Shown: one piece after another, positions 35,108 through 43,558 of the stretch
How positions within the stretch are numbered: the stretch's first letter is position 1
Layout of the letters: the number at the start of each line of letters is the position of its first letter
DNA from: Maribacter_A sp023141835
GTDB lineage: Bacteria; Bacteroidota; Bacteroidia; Flavobacteriales; Flavobacteriaceae
Reading direction: 5' to 3'
Length of the DNA stretch: 64,000 nt
Assembly: GCA_030636725.1 (NCBI GenBank)
Contig: DAOVWJ010000001.1
Span: 25,660-89,659, forward strand
The notes under the pieces: model-generated
What the model was told of the DNA's origin: nothing
Databases searched by the model: none
What the model saw: the letters and a program-made list of their open reading frames with translations, nothing else
Program-made: the position numbers and the translations under genes

Positions 35108-35833
35108 ATGAATGTATATTTATTTGAATTTATAGGCACAGCCATGTTAATTCTTCTGGGTAATGGTGTTGTTGCCAATGTATTGCTCAAAAATACCTAT
35201 GGTTTTAATGCAGGACTAATCGTAATCACTTTTGGGTGGGCCATTGGCGTATTCGTCGGCGTGTTTATTTCGGCTGATGCCAGTGGAGCCCATTTAAACC
35301 CTGCCGTTACATTGGGATTGGCCACAGCGGGTAAATTTAGCTGGCAAATAGTACCCGGATATATTTTAGCCCAAGTACTTGGTGCCATGATGGGCAGTTT
35401 ACTCGTTTGGTTGACTTATAAAAAGCATTATGATGCCACCGAAGATCCAGATGCGTTACGAAGTACATTTTGTACCGGCCCTGCTATTGACAAGCCACTA
35501 TGGAATTTTATAACAGAATTAATTGGAACATTTGTCTTGGTTTTTGGTGTTTTTTATATAGCAGGAGGCACAATGGGAGATGAACCCATCTCACTCGGAT
35601 CACTGGATGCCCTTCCTGTGGGATTGCTAGTTTTAGGTATTGGTCTTAGCCTTGGGGGAGCCACTGGTTATGCAATTAATCCAGCACGTGATTTCGGACC
35701 GCGAATAATGCACGCCCTATTACCCATTAAAGCAAAGGGAAATAGCAATTGGAAATATGCATGGATTCCTGTATTGGGACCAATTACTGGAAGTATAATT
35801 GCGGCACTGACATATCTAGCTATAGGCATGTAG
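35108..35833 (+). CDS. MIP-family channel, glycerol facilitator type
   Basis: A 241-residue channel with six transmembrane helices and both half-helix motifs: NPA at 64-66 (AHLNPAVTLG) and NPARD at 191-195 (INPARDFGPR). The Asp after the second NPA and the GFNAGLIVITFGWAIG region are typical of glycerol-permeable (GlpF-like) members rather than strict water channels. No glycerol kinase is adjacent. Glycerol uptake could feed glycerol-3-phosphate for the TagD-like pathway at 44-47 kb, but that is speculation. Confidence 0.93.
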   Translation: MNVYLFEFIGTAMLILLGNGVVANVLLKNTYGFNAGLIVITFGWAIGVFVGVFISADASGAHLNPAVTLGLATAGKFSWQIVPGYILAQVLGAMMGSLLVWLTYKKHYDATEDPDALRSTFCTGPAIDKPLWNFITELIGTFVLVFGVFYIAGGTMGDEPISLGSLDALPVGLLVLGIGLSLGGATGYAINPARDFGPRIMHALLPIKAKGNSNWKYAWIPVLGPITGSIIAALTYLAIGM

Positions 35834-35957
35834 ATCAATTAAAAATAGACACTAAAAAAAGAACATGGTTTTTTCACCTTCCTTCTAACTGCCATTAATA
35901 TATCAATTGCACAGGAAATCGCTGAACATTTGGCAGAATAAAAGTATCTTAGACCCT

Positions 35958-35965
35958 TAATTTTG
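35958..35965 (+). promoter_or_regulatory. Bacteroidota -7 box (TAATTTTG)
   Basis: A perfect TAnnTTTG ending five bases before the ATG of the SGNH hydrolase gene. A TTG at 35930-35932 is 25 bases upstream, a longer spacing than usual. If used, the transcript would begin at about the ATG, giving a leaderless or nearly leaderless mRNA. Confidence 0.4.
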
Positions 35966-35970
35966 CCTAT

Positions 35971-36615
35971 ATGAGATACCTAGTTGCCATTCTCCTTTTT
36001 ATTGCTGTCACCGGAAGGTCTCAAGATCCAAATCGTTTTAAGGATGAAGTAAGAAACATCCAAAAAAAATACGATACCCTATGGGACTCTTCTAAAGAAA
36101 CCATAGTTTTTACGGGTAGTTCGAGTGTTAGGATTTGGAAGGATCTTGAAAGCATCTCCCCTGGTCATCAAATAGTAAATTCAGGATTTGGTGGTTCCCA
36201 AGCTTCAGATTTGCTTGCCTTCTCTGAAGAATTAATACTGAGATTCAACCCCAATAAGGTTTTCATTTATGAAGGGGACAATGATATTTCGGCTTCTAAA
36301 AAGCCAAAAGACATCATCCATACAATCGAAGAGATAATCAAAAAGATCAGGGCTCAAAACAACACCGTTCAAATTGTACTCATCGCTGCCAAACCCAGTA
36401 TTTCACGTTGGCATTTAAAACGCAACTATAAGCGCTTGAATCGTAAATTCAAAAAACTTTCAAAAAAAGATAACCGTATCAAATTTGCAGATGTCTGGAA
36501 ACCAATGCTACATAATAGGCATGTCATGCAAGATATTTTCATTGAGGACGGTTTGCATATGAACGCTAAGGGGTACAACATTTGGCGTGCGACAATAAAG
36601 CCTTTTATTAATTAA
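35971..36615 (+). CDS. SGNH/GDSL hydrolase, secreted
   Basis: A 214-residue esterase-type hydrolase with a signal peptide (about 1-17). Block I is FTGSSSVRIW (nucleophile Ser in the GSSS turn, near 50-51), block II has GFGGSQASD, block III EGDNDIS and block V DGLHMN with D193 and H196. The GDSL motif is thus GSSS, as is usual in this Bacteroidota subgroup. It probably deacylates a carbohydrate or other ester. It is 21 bases before the GH20 gene, so it may remove acetyl or similar groups from the same amino-sugar substrate. Confidence 0.9.
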   Translation: MRYLVAILLFIAVTGRSQDPNRFKDEVRNIQKKYDTLWDSSKETIVFTGSSSVRIWKDLESISPGHQIVNSGFGGSQASDLLAFSEELILRFNPNKVFIYEGDNDISASKKPKDIIHTIEEIIKKIRAQNNTVQIVLIAAKPSISRWHLKRNYKRLNRKFKKLSKKDNRIKFADVWKPMLHNRHVMQDIFIEDGLHMNAKGYNIWRATIKPFIN

Positions 36616-36636
36616 ACAAGAAAAATAAATATCACT

Positions 36637-38253
36637 ATGGTCAAATCTTTCGCCACAAGATTTCTTACGATACTTTTTACATCGGCAATGATTATTGCCT
36701 GCCAACAGGAGAAAAAGAAAAGAATAAATTTTCCACCTACAGATTTGGCTCAGAACAATTTGATTCCCAAGCCCCTTAAGGTAATTCCTACCAACAAAGC
36801 TTTCGGTTTGGATCGGTATACGGCAATCCATACTTCACAAAATGCCAATGGCTTTTTTGAAGTTGGAGCTTTTTTAGCGGATAAACTAAAGACCAAATTG
36901 AATCTGGATATTCCTGTGAATGGGAATGGAACTGAGCCCGTTGAACGGATTATATACATTAACCAATCGGATAGTCTTGAATTGAATGCGCCGGAAGCCT
37001 ATCAACTTTATATAACCCAGGATTCCATCATTCTAAATGCAAATACGGCCGAAGGAGCATTTAGAGGTATCCAGACATTAAGACAAGTAATCCCTGAAGA
37101 AAGTAATGATACCCTTGCTGAACAGCGCATATGGCCCGTTCCAACAGGTAAAATCGTTGACAACCCTACTTTTGGCTTCCGTGGGTCCATGCTCGATGTT
37201 GCTCGGCATTTCTTTAGTGTTTCGGACGTTAAAAAGTACATAGACCTTCTGTCCTATTACAAAATAAACGTTTTGCATTTGCATTTATCGGACGATCAAG
37301 GATGGCGCATTGAAATAAAATCCTGGCCAAAATTGACTGAAATAGGAGGAAGTACCCAGGTGGGCGGTGAAGCTGGCGGATTCTTTACCCAAGAAGATTA
37401 TAAGGAGATTGTGGCATACGCTGCAAAACACTATATGACCATTATCCCAGAAATAGATATGCCGGGGCATACCAATGCGGCATCGGTATCCTATCCGTTT
37501 TTAAATGGCAATGGAAAAACCCCAAAGCTATATGAAGGAACCCATGTTGGCTTCAGTACTTTTAATACTAGAAAAGATACCGTATATGCCTTTATCGATG
37601 ATGTGGTTCGTGAAATATCTGAACTAACCCCGGGACCCTACTTTCATATTGGTGGTGACGAAAGTCACGTCACCAAGAAAAAAGATTATATTTATTTTGT
37701 CGAGAAAGTGGAGAAGATTGTTCAGAAATACGGGAAGCGGATGATAGGCTGGGACGAAGTTGCTTCGGCCAATGTAGATTCAACCTCAATATCACAATAT
37801 TGGTCCAGCGGAAAAAATGCTCAAAAAGCCGTGAAAAGAGGTATGAAAGTAATACTATCGCCTGCTAAAAGGGCATACTTGGATATGCAATATGATACGC
37901 TTTCCAAACTTGGACTTCATTGGGCAGCCTATATTCCCGTTGATTCAGCTTATGTCTGGACCCCTGAAGAATACGAAGGTATTCCTATGGAAAATATTCT
38001 TGGGATAGAAGCACCACTATGGTCAGAAACCATTGGCAATATTGATGAATTGGAGTATTTGGCCTTTCCCCGTGTAATTGGGTATTCTGAATTGAGTTGG
38101 ACAACCAAGGAGAATCGAGATTGGGAAAATTATAAAGTTCGATTGGCCAATCAAGCTCCGTATTTGGACCGTATGGATGTTAAGTATTATACCTCGCCTT
38201 TAATTGATTGGAAGAAGAGCAAATATACCTATGAGGAAATCAAAAAAGATTAA
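36637..38253 (+). CDS. Beta-N-acetylhexosaminidase, GH20 lipoprotein
   Basis: A 538-residue lipoprotein (cysteine after AMIIA near residue 22). A GH20b-type N-terminal domain (about 35-165) is followed by the catalytic TIM barrel: GFRGSMLDVARHFF opens it, HLHLSDDQGWRIEI follows, and HIGGDESH carries the catalytic pair D341-E342. W-rich substrate loops (IGWDEV, QYWSSG, LWSE) are present. It releases terminal GlcNAc or GalNAc from chitin oligomers, peptidoglycan or glycans in the periplasm or at the surface. It lies next to an SGNH esterase and a secreted carboxypeptidase in a scavenging group. Confidence 0.95.
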   Translation: MVKSFATRFLTILFTSAMIIACQQEKKKRINFPPTDLAQNNLIPKPLKVIPTNKAFGLDRYTAIHTSQNANGFFEVGAFLADKLKTKLNLDIPVNGNGTEPVERIIYINQSDSLELNAPEAYQLYITQDSIILNANTAEGAFRGIQTLRQVIPEESNDTLAEQRIWPVPTGKIVDNPTFGFRGSMLDVARHFFSVSDVKKYIDLLSYYKINVLHLHLSDDQGWRIEIKSWPKLTEIGGSTQVGGEAGGFFTQEDYKEIVAYAAKHYMTIIPEIDMPGHTNAASVSYPFLNGNGKTPKLYEGTHVGFSTFNTRKDTVYAFIDDVVREISELTPGPYFHIGGDESHVTKKKDYIYFVEKVEKIVQKYGKRMIGWDEVASANVDSTSISQYWSSGKNAQKAVKRGMKVILSPAKRAYLDMQYDTLSKLGLHWAAYIPVDSAYVWTPEEYEGIPMENILGIEAPLWSETIGNIDELEYLAFPRVIGYSELSWTTKENRDWENYKVRLANQAPYLDRMDVKYYTSPLIDWKKSKYTYEEIKKD

Positions 38254-38306
38254 ATAACCACACCCTTCGAGTTAGAACATCATGAAGGGTAATAAATATC
38301 TTGAAA

Positions 38307-39812
38307 ATGAAAAAAACTATGGTACTGGTTTTCTTGCTTGGGGTATTTTCTTTTGCACAAACGCCAAAAGACACCCTACCCAAAGCTGAAGTTTCGACCA
38401 CCATGCAAAGTGTGAATATCAATGGGAGAACCATATATCTCACAGCCCAAGCAGGTACATTTGAAATTCGTGATGAGAACAATAAACCCATTGCTCTCAT
38501 AGGACATACGTATTATTCAAGGGGCAGTGAAAGAAGAGGGACAAGCACCCAAAAAAGACCCATTGTATTTGCCTATAATGGTGGCCCGGGTTCTTCTTCA
38601 TTTTGGCTACATATGGGGGTTTTGGGACCTAAACGGATTGTAGTGAACGACCCGATTTCAACCCCTGCTGCACCCTATAAAATCACAAATAACAACTATT
38701 CTATTTTAGATGTCGCCGACTTGGTGATGATAGACCCTGTGGGCACAGGGCTCAGTATTCCCGTGGGAAAGGCAAAATTTAAGGATTTTTGGGGAGTGGA
38801 TCAGGATATTCGAAGTCTGTCCCTATTCATTACCCAATTTCTGATTGAACATAATAGGATGAATAGCCCTAAATATCTGTTGGGGGAAAGTTATGGGACC
38901 TTTAGGAATGCGGGAGTAATGAACACGCTTTTGAATCAGGGAATAGCTATGAACGGGGTAATTATGGTGTCTGCCGTTTTCGACCTTAGGACACTGCTAT
39001 TCCCTCCAAATGATGATTTACCCTATATTGTTCATTTTCCAACCTATGCCGCTACTGCCTGGTATCATAATCTGATTGAGAACAAACCCGATGATGTTTA
39101 TACGTTCTTGGATGAAATCAGAAGTTTTACTGAGAATGAGTATACTCCTGCCCTCTTCAAGGGAGACCAATTATTGGATGCGGACAAAACTGAAATTGCT
39201 TCAAAATTGGCCGCTTATACCGGAACAAGTACTGAATACTGGTTAAAAGCCAATTTACGAATCACGGCAAGTGAATTTTTTGCAGAATTCCTACGGGACA
39301 AAGGTGAAATTGTTGGGCGTTTAGATTCTAGGTTTACCGGGATAAACCAGGATTTGTTGGCTCAAGATGGGAGTCATGACCCACAAAGTTCGGCCATTTC
39401 CCCCGCCTATATTTCGGGCTTCCTGGATTATTTACATAGAAACCTAAAAGTCAGTAAAAAACTTACCTATTCTATTACAGCAGGTCGTCGAAAAGGTTTT
39501 AAATGGGACTGGTCGCACGAAGGCAATAAAAGATGGGGCACCCAAGCAGCCATAAATACAGGAATAGATATGGCTCAGGCGATGTCACGAGACCCTAATA
39601 TGAAAGTGCTGATCCTTAATGGAATTTATGATATTGCCACTGTATTTTACGGTGTGGAGCATAGTATAAACCATCTCGGATTAACAAAGGAAATAAAAGA
39701 TAATATTATCATGAAATATTATGAGGCTGGTCATATGATGTACACCCACCAGCCCTCTCTGGTAAAATTCAAAAAAGATGTGGCCAACTTTATCAGGTCA
39801 ACATCAAAATAA
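38307..39812 (+). CDS. Secreted serine carboxypeptidase (peptidase S10)
   Basis: A 501-residue exported peptidase with a signal peptide (about 1-17, ending FAQ). S10 family landmarks: FAYNGGPGSSSFWLHMG (substrate-binding), then GESYGTFR with nucleophile S195, LNGIYD with the catalytic Asp, and EAGHMMY with H476. The alpha/beta hydrolase fold is complete. ATG 38307 begins the signal peptide; a TTG two codons upstream is unnecessary. It removes C-terminal residues from peptides outside the cytoplasm. Confidence 0.93.
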   Translation: MKKTMVLVFLLGVFSFAQTPKDTLPKAEVSTTMQSVNINGRTIYLTAQAGTFEIRDENNKPIALIGHTYYSRGSERRGTSTQKRPIVFAYNGGPGSSSFWLHMGVLGPKRIVVNDPISTPAAPYKITNNNYSILDVADLVMIDPVGTGLSIPVGKAKFKDFWGVDQDIRSLSLFITQFLIEHNRMNSPKYLLGESYGTFRNAGVMNTLLNQGIAMNGVIMVSAVFDLRTLLFPPNDDLPYIVHFPTYAATAWYHNLIENKPDDVYTFLDEIRSFTENEYTPALFKGDQLLDADKTEIASKLAAYTGTSTEYWLKANLRITASEFFAEFLRDKGEIVGRLDSRFTGINQDLLAQDGSHDPQSSAISPAYISGFLDYLHRNLKVSKKLTYSITAGRRKGFKWDWSHEGNKRWGTQAAINTGIDMAQAMSRDPNMKVLILNGIYDIATVFYGVEHSINHLGLTKEIKDNIIMKYYEAGHMMYTHQPSLVKFKKDVANFIRSTSK

Positions 39813-39826
39813 AGAATTTCTTGATT

Positions 39827-39873
39827 CCGAAGGCTTTCGGGACTATTATTTAGATTCCCATTTTAATAGGAAT
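39827..39873. repeat. Two short palindromes downstream of the S10 gene
   Basis: CCGAA/TTCGG (39827-39831, 39836-39840) and ATTCC/GGAAT (39854-39858, 39869-39873) are small hairpins. The second, followed by GACAAT, resembles degraded copies of dispersed flavobacterial palindromes. Weak evidence. Confidence 0.3.
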
Positions 39874-39937
39874 GACAATATTAGGAAACCAGCAGCAGGC
39901 AGCGAGGAATTCTTTTGGATAAATTTGACTATAAAAA

Positions 39938-39963
39938 AACACCTCAACGATAATTGAGGTGTT
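39938..39963. terminator. Bidirectional intrinsic terminator
   Basis: AACACCTCAA (39938-39947) and TTGAGGTGTT (39954-39963) form a perfect 10-base stem with a six-base loop. A run of A precedes it and a T-rich stretch follows, so it can serve both the S10 gene (plus) and the convergent DUF5606 gene (minus). Confidence 0.85.
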
Positions 39964-39985
39964 CTAGTTTTATTTAATCAGTGGT

Positions 39986-40405
39986 CTATTCCTCTTCCTG
40001 AGCATCCTCAGAATCACTTCGAAATTGAGTAACCCCTTGGTCGTGAAGAATATTGTACCATTGTATCACCTTTTTAATATCACTTGCATACACCCGATCT
40101 TCATCATAATCGGGAAGAATCTCGAAGAAATATTCCTCCAATTTTAATTTATCGTCCTTATGGCCTACCGAGGTTTTACCGCCTTTTTCCTTCAACTGAA
40201 TTTTCTCGAACACCACGCCCAAAGGAATTTCTTCCTCTAAGGTATAGATGGCTATTTCGGACAGAACACTCACATTACTTTTTGCATTGACCGTAATTCT
40301 TTTTTTATCCAATAATGATTCTGCCACAAAACCTGAGCGCGTTTGTGTCAATAATTGAAATAGACCTGGTTTGCCTCCAATCGACAAAATTTTCTCTAAA
40401 CTCAT
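39986..40405 (-). CDS. DUF5606 domain-containing protein
   Basis: A 139-residue cytoplasmic protein opening with SLEKILSIGGKPGLFQLL, followed by QTRSGFVAESLLD and a small beta domain, the hallmark of DUF5606, a family restricted to Bacteroidota. The C-terminal part is helical and acidic, ending EDAQEEE. Function is unknown. It follows def by 55 bases in a conserved-looking ruvX-def-DUF5606 order, which hints at a link to translation or DNA maintenance. Confidence 0.92.
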   Translation of the reverse strand: MSLEKILSIGGKPGLFQLLTQTRSGFVAESLLDKKRITVNAKSNVSVLSEIAIYTLEEEIPLGVVFEKIQLKEKGGKTSVGHKDDKLKLEEYFFEILPDYDEDRVYASDIKKVIQWYNILHDQGVTQFRSDSEDAQEEE

Positions 40406-40460
40406 TCCTTAAAATTTTCAGGCACAAAGATGAAACATTTACAGAAATAAATAGGGCAAT

Positions 40461-41051
40461 TTATCTTGCTTTTTTCATGTTGGGAAATCTCATGCGATAT
40501 TCGATCTTTATATTCCCTTTTGAAATATCGCCCAATCTTCCTTTTAATAATCTCTTTTTCAATGAAGATAATTTATCCGTAAACAAAACACCTTCAATAT
40601 GATCATACTCGTGCTGTATTATACGAGCTAATATTCCATCATAAGTTTCCGTATATTCTTTGAAATTCTCATCCACATATGAAATGGTGATAGTATCTTT
40701 TCGAATCACATCTTCCCGTATATCAGGTATACTGAGACATCCCTCATTAAAAACCCAATCCTTACCCACTTCTTCTTTGATCTGGGCATTAATGAATACT
40801 TTTTTGAACCCTTCCAAAGCGGATTGCTCTTTTTCAGAGAGTTCATCATCCTCCGAAAATGGTGAAGCATCCGCAATAAAAAGCCGAATAGGCAACCCTA
40901 TTTGAGGGGCCGCCAACCCTACCCCACTAGCATTGTACATGCTTTCGAACATATTGGCAATAAGTTCGTCCAATTTAGGGTAATCCTTCTCAATATTCTT
41001 GCCTACTTTGCGTAAGACAGGGTCGCCATAGGCAACTATTGGTAAAACCAT
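40461..41051 (-). CDS. def: Peptide deformylase
   Basis: A 196-residue metallo-enzyme that removes the formyl group from the N-terminal methionine of new proteins. All three motifs are intact: GVGLAAPQIG (43-52), EGCLS (103-107, metal-binding Cys105) and HEYDH (147-151, metal-binding histidines and catalytic Glu). Residues 64-82 form an acidic insertion between motifs 1 and 2 common in Bacteroidota enzymes. Its ATG directly abuts the ruvX stop, so the two are co-translated. Essential housekeeping gene. Confidence 0.97.
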   Translation of the reverse strand: MVLPIVAYGDPVLRKVGKNIEKDYPKLDELIANMFESMYNASGVGLAAPQIGLPIRLFIADASPFSEDDELSEKEQSALEGFKKVFINAQIKEEVGKDWVFNEGCLSIPDIREDVIRKDTITISYVDENFKEYTETYDGILARIIQHEYDHIEGVLFTDKLSSLKKRLLKGRLGDISKGNIKIEYRMRFPNMKKAR

Positions 41052-41462
41052 TTATTTTCTATTTAAATAAGCCTGTAAAATCAGGGTTGCGCTAATTTCG
41101 TCTATCAACGCTTTATTCCTACGTTGTTTTTTTTTAATCCCTCCATCTATCATCGATTGAAATGCCATCTTGGAAGTAAAGCGTTCATCTTGTCTTTCAA
41201 TAGGAATTTGAGTGAACGTTTTGGCCAAATGCTTTAGGAACGGCCGAATCAGTTCTTCCGATTGAGAAGGTGTGTAATCCATTTGCTTAGGTTCCCCAAC
41301 AACAAATTTCTCTACATTTTCCTCTGAAACATATTTTTTTAAAAACTCAATTAGATCCGTAGTCTTAACAGTTGTAAGTCCGGAAGCTATTATTTGCAAT
41401 TCATCGGTAACGGCGATTCCCGTACGTACCTTTCCATAATCCAATGCAATGACTCTCCCCAA
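41052..41462 (-). CDS. ruvX: Putative pre-16S rRNA nuclease/Holliday junction resolvase YqgF (RuvX)
   Basis: A protein of about 136 residues with the RNase H-like YqgF fold: GRVIALDYGKVRTGIAVTDE (first Asp), VVGEPKQMDYTPS and ERFTSKMA, then DEISATLILQAYL (last Asp). It likely matures the 5' end of 16S rRNA; the resolvase name is historical. The TTG at 41483 coincides with the end of a perfect -7 promoter box, so the TTG at 41462, which gives the usual family N-terminus GRVIALDYG, is preferred. Confidence 0.92.
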   Translation of the reverse strand: MGRVIALDYGKVRTGIAVTDELQIIASGLTTVKTTDLIEFLKKYVSEENVEKFVVGEPKQMDYTPSQSEELIRPFLKHLAKTFTQIPIERQDERFTSKMAFQSMIDGGIKKKQRRNKALIDEISATLILQAYLNRK

Positions 41463-41480
41463 TTCGGTTATTTTTTTTTG

Positions 41481-41488
41481 CAAAAATA
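41481..41488 (-). promoter_or_regulatory. Bacteroidota -7 box (TATTTTTG) for ruvX-def
   Basis: A perfect TAnnTTTG on the minus strand, 18 bases before the preferred ruvX start at 41462 and overlapping the rejected TTG at 41483. No -33 TTG at good spacing. Confidence 0.45.
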
Positions 41489-41542
41489 AAAGATAAATTG
41501 TTATAACTATAAATTAGGGTGACGATTTAGGCCTATAGCCCT

Positions 41543-41550
41543 TATATTTG
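41543..41550 (+). promoter_or_regulatory. Bacteroidota -7 box (TATATTTG) for dapD
   Basis: A perfect TAnnTTTG 20 bases before the dapD ATG, implying a transcription start near 41556. The -33 region lacks an obvious TTG. Confidence 0.5.
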
Positions 41551-41570
41551 TCAAAATTTTAAGATTAGAA

Positions 41571-42386
41571 ATGACCGAATTAAGACAAATCATTGAAAAA
41601 GCCTGGGACAATAGAGAACTTTTAAAGGAATCATCAACCCAAGATGCCATTCGTGAAGTAATCGACTTGTTGGATGCTGGTAAACTACGCTGTGCAGAAC
41701 CAACAGAAACTGGTTGGCAAATAAATGAATGGGTTAAAAAGGGAGTTGTCCTTTACTTTCCCATTCAAAAAATGGAGACTCTTGAAGCGGGAATTTTTGA
41801 GTATCATGATAAAATCCCATTGAAAAGGGGATATCAAGAAAAAGGCATTCGTGTAGTGCCTCACGCCGTTGCGAGACATGGTGCCTATATTTCTGCGGGA
41901 ACTATTCTCATGCCCAGCTATGTCAATATTGGGGCATATGTAGATGAAGGTACCATGGTAGATACTTGGGCAACGGTAGGCAGTTGTGCACAGATTGGCA
42001 AGAATGTGCATTTGAGTGGGGGCGTTGGCATTGGTGGTGTTTTGGAACCATTACAGGCAGCACCCGTCATTATTGAGGACAATGCTTTCATTGGGTCTAG
42101 ATGTATAGTGGTTGAAGGTGTCCGTGTTGAAAAAGAAGCAGTATTGGGTGCCAACGTGGTACTTACGGCCTCGACCAAAATAATCGATGTAACGGGCGAA
42201 ACACCTATCGAACGAAAAGGTTTGGTCCCAGCAAGATCAGTGGTTATACCTGGTAGTTATACAAAGTCTTTTCCTTCCGGCGACTATCAAGTGCCCTGTG
42301 CATTGATCATTGGAACCCGAAAAGAAAGTACTAACAAAAAAACGTCCTTGAACGACGCTTTACGGGAACATGATGTTGCCGTATAA
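41571..42386 (+). CDS. dapD: 2,3,4,5-tetrahydropyridine-2,6-dicarboxylate N-succinyltransferase
   Basis: A 271-residue trimeric acyltransferase of the lysine/diaminopimelate pathway. It transfers succinyl from succinyl-CoA to tetrahydrodipicolinate, feeding peptidoglycan precursor synthesis. An N-terminal helical domain (about 1-95) precedes the left-handed beta-helix of hexapeptide repeats (about 100-235), with VPHAVARHGAYISAGTILMPSYVNIGA broken by the usual loops and GGVLEPLQAAPVIIED as a family signature. It is divergent from ruvX and monocistronic, with a hairpin just downstream. Confidence 0.96.
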   Translation: MTELRQIIEKAWDNRELLKESSTQDAIREVIDLLDAGKLRCAEPTETGWQINEWVKKGVVLYFPIQKMETLEAGIFEYHDKIPLKRGYQEKGIRVVPHAVARHGAYISAGTILMPSYVNIGAYVDEGTMVDTWATVGSCAQIGKNVHLSGGVGIGGVLEPLQAAPVIIEDNAFIGSRCIVVEGVRVEKEAVLGANVVLTASTKIIDVTGETPIERKGLVPARSVVIPGSYTKSFPSGDYQVPCALIIGTRKESTNKKTSLNDALREHDVAV

Positions 42387-42433
42387 AAACTTCAGTTCAA
42401 TAGAATAGTACATACTTCCAAAATATTTTTGAC

Positions 42434-42454
42434 AACCCTACCTAAGGTAGGGTT
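42434..42454 (+). terminator. Hairpin downstream of dapD
   Basis: AACCCTACC (42434-42442) and GGTAGGGTT (42446-42454) form a perfect 9-base stem with a three-base loop, 48 bases after dapD. No T run follows on the plus strand, so it is a probable but not canonical terminator. The rest of the 261-base gap to the GT2 gene is AT-rich without a clear feature. Confidence 0.6.
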
Positions 42455-42647
42455 TAGTGCATTTCAATTGTTCCATATTTGAAGATCGGCCGGTAGCGAA
42501 ATTATTTTTATTTTTTTAGATTTTTCTGCATGGCAACTAGGTTTAGAAGAAAATATGTAAGAATTTTACTCAAAAAAAATACTTTTTTGATTTTTTTTCT
42601 GTTACTAACAAATAAGATTGGTTTAATGTGTCAATCAATTCTGGTAT

Positions 42648-43445
42648 ATGCCTCAAGGAAAAGAAAAAATATCCGCTCTAATAATCACCTATAATGAAAT
42701 GGGTTACATTGAAAAATGTATTGAGTCTGTATCCTTTGCAGATGAAATTATTGTGGTTGATTCGTACAGTACCGATGGCACTTATGAGTATCTTTTAAAC
42801 CATCCGAGAATCAAGGTTATTCAAAATCCGTTCAAGAACTACACAGCACAAAAATCTTTTACCTTAAACCAAGCTTCACACGATTGGGTTATTTTCTTGG
42901 ATGCCGATGAAGTGGTGCCTGATGAACTCCAGCATGAAATTGTACATACAATTAATGGCGAAAAGAAGCACGTGGCATATTGGTTTTCTAGAAAATTCAT
43001 GTTCCAGAAAGAGCGCTTGCGTTTTAGCGGGTGGCAGACCGACAAGAATTATAGGTTATTTAGAAAGAGTAAAGTGAATTTTTCCAATAAAAGAATTGTA
43101 CATGAGACTTTGGATGTTGATGGTACCTCAGGAGTTCTAAGAAATAAACTCATTCATTTTTGCTACAAGGACTACGAAAGCTATAGAAGTAAAATGCTAT
43201 GTTACGGTCGATTAAAAGCCAAGGAAGCCTTCGACAAAAATAAAAGGTTCAGTTACGCTTTACTCATCCTAAAGCCTATGTGGAAATTTTTCAATAGCTA
43301 TGTCATACGATTGGGATTCCTTGATGGTATAAAAGGCATAACGATTTGTCATCTTGATGCGCTATGTGATGTAGAACGCTACCACGAACTTCAAAGACTT
43401 GAAAGGGAAGAACAATGGTCAACAGTCTTCAAGACCATGCCCTGA
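42648..43445 (+). CDS. Family 2 glycosyltransferase (WaaE/KdtX-like)
   Basis: A 265-residue soluble GT2: SALIITYNEMGYIEKCI opens the GT-A fold, ADEIIVVDSYSTDGT binds the nucleotide and FLDADE holds the DxD. The C-terminal half (SGWQTDKNYRLFRKSK, VHETLDVDG, LGFLDGIKGITICHL) is typical of enzymes that add a sugar to lipopolysaccharide core. It is strikingly similar to the C-terminal domain of the fusion protein at 45647-47482, so the two arose by duplication. It starts the surface-polymer cluster and probably acts on an LOS/LPS core or polymer primer. Donor sugar unknown. Confidence 0.92.
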   Translation: MPQGKEKISALIITYNEMGYIEKCIESVSFADEIIVVDSYSTDGTYEYLLNHPRIKVIQNPFKNYTAQKSFTLNQASHDWVIFLDADEVVPDELQHEIVHTINGEKKHVAYWFSRKFMFQKERLRFSGWQTDKNYRLFRKSKVNFSNKRIVHETLDVDGTSGVLRNKLIHFCYKDYESYRSKMLCYGRLKAKEAFDKNKRFSYALLILKPMWKFFNSYVIRLGFLDGIKGITICHLDALCDVERYHELQRLEREEQWSTVFKTMP

Positions 43446-43558
43446 TATCAAGTTTATTTATTTTCCTTCCCGTTCCCTTTTATTTTTTTGTACCCTTTAA
43501 AATGGTAGGTTTGTATTCATTGCAGGTTCAAATGAATTAATCCCAAGCACTCTCTAAA

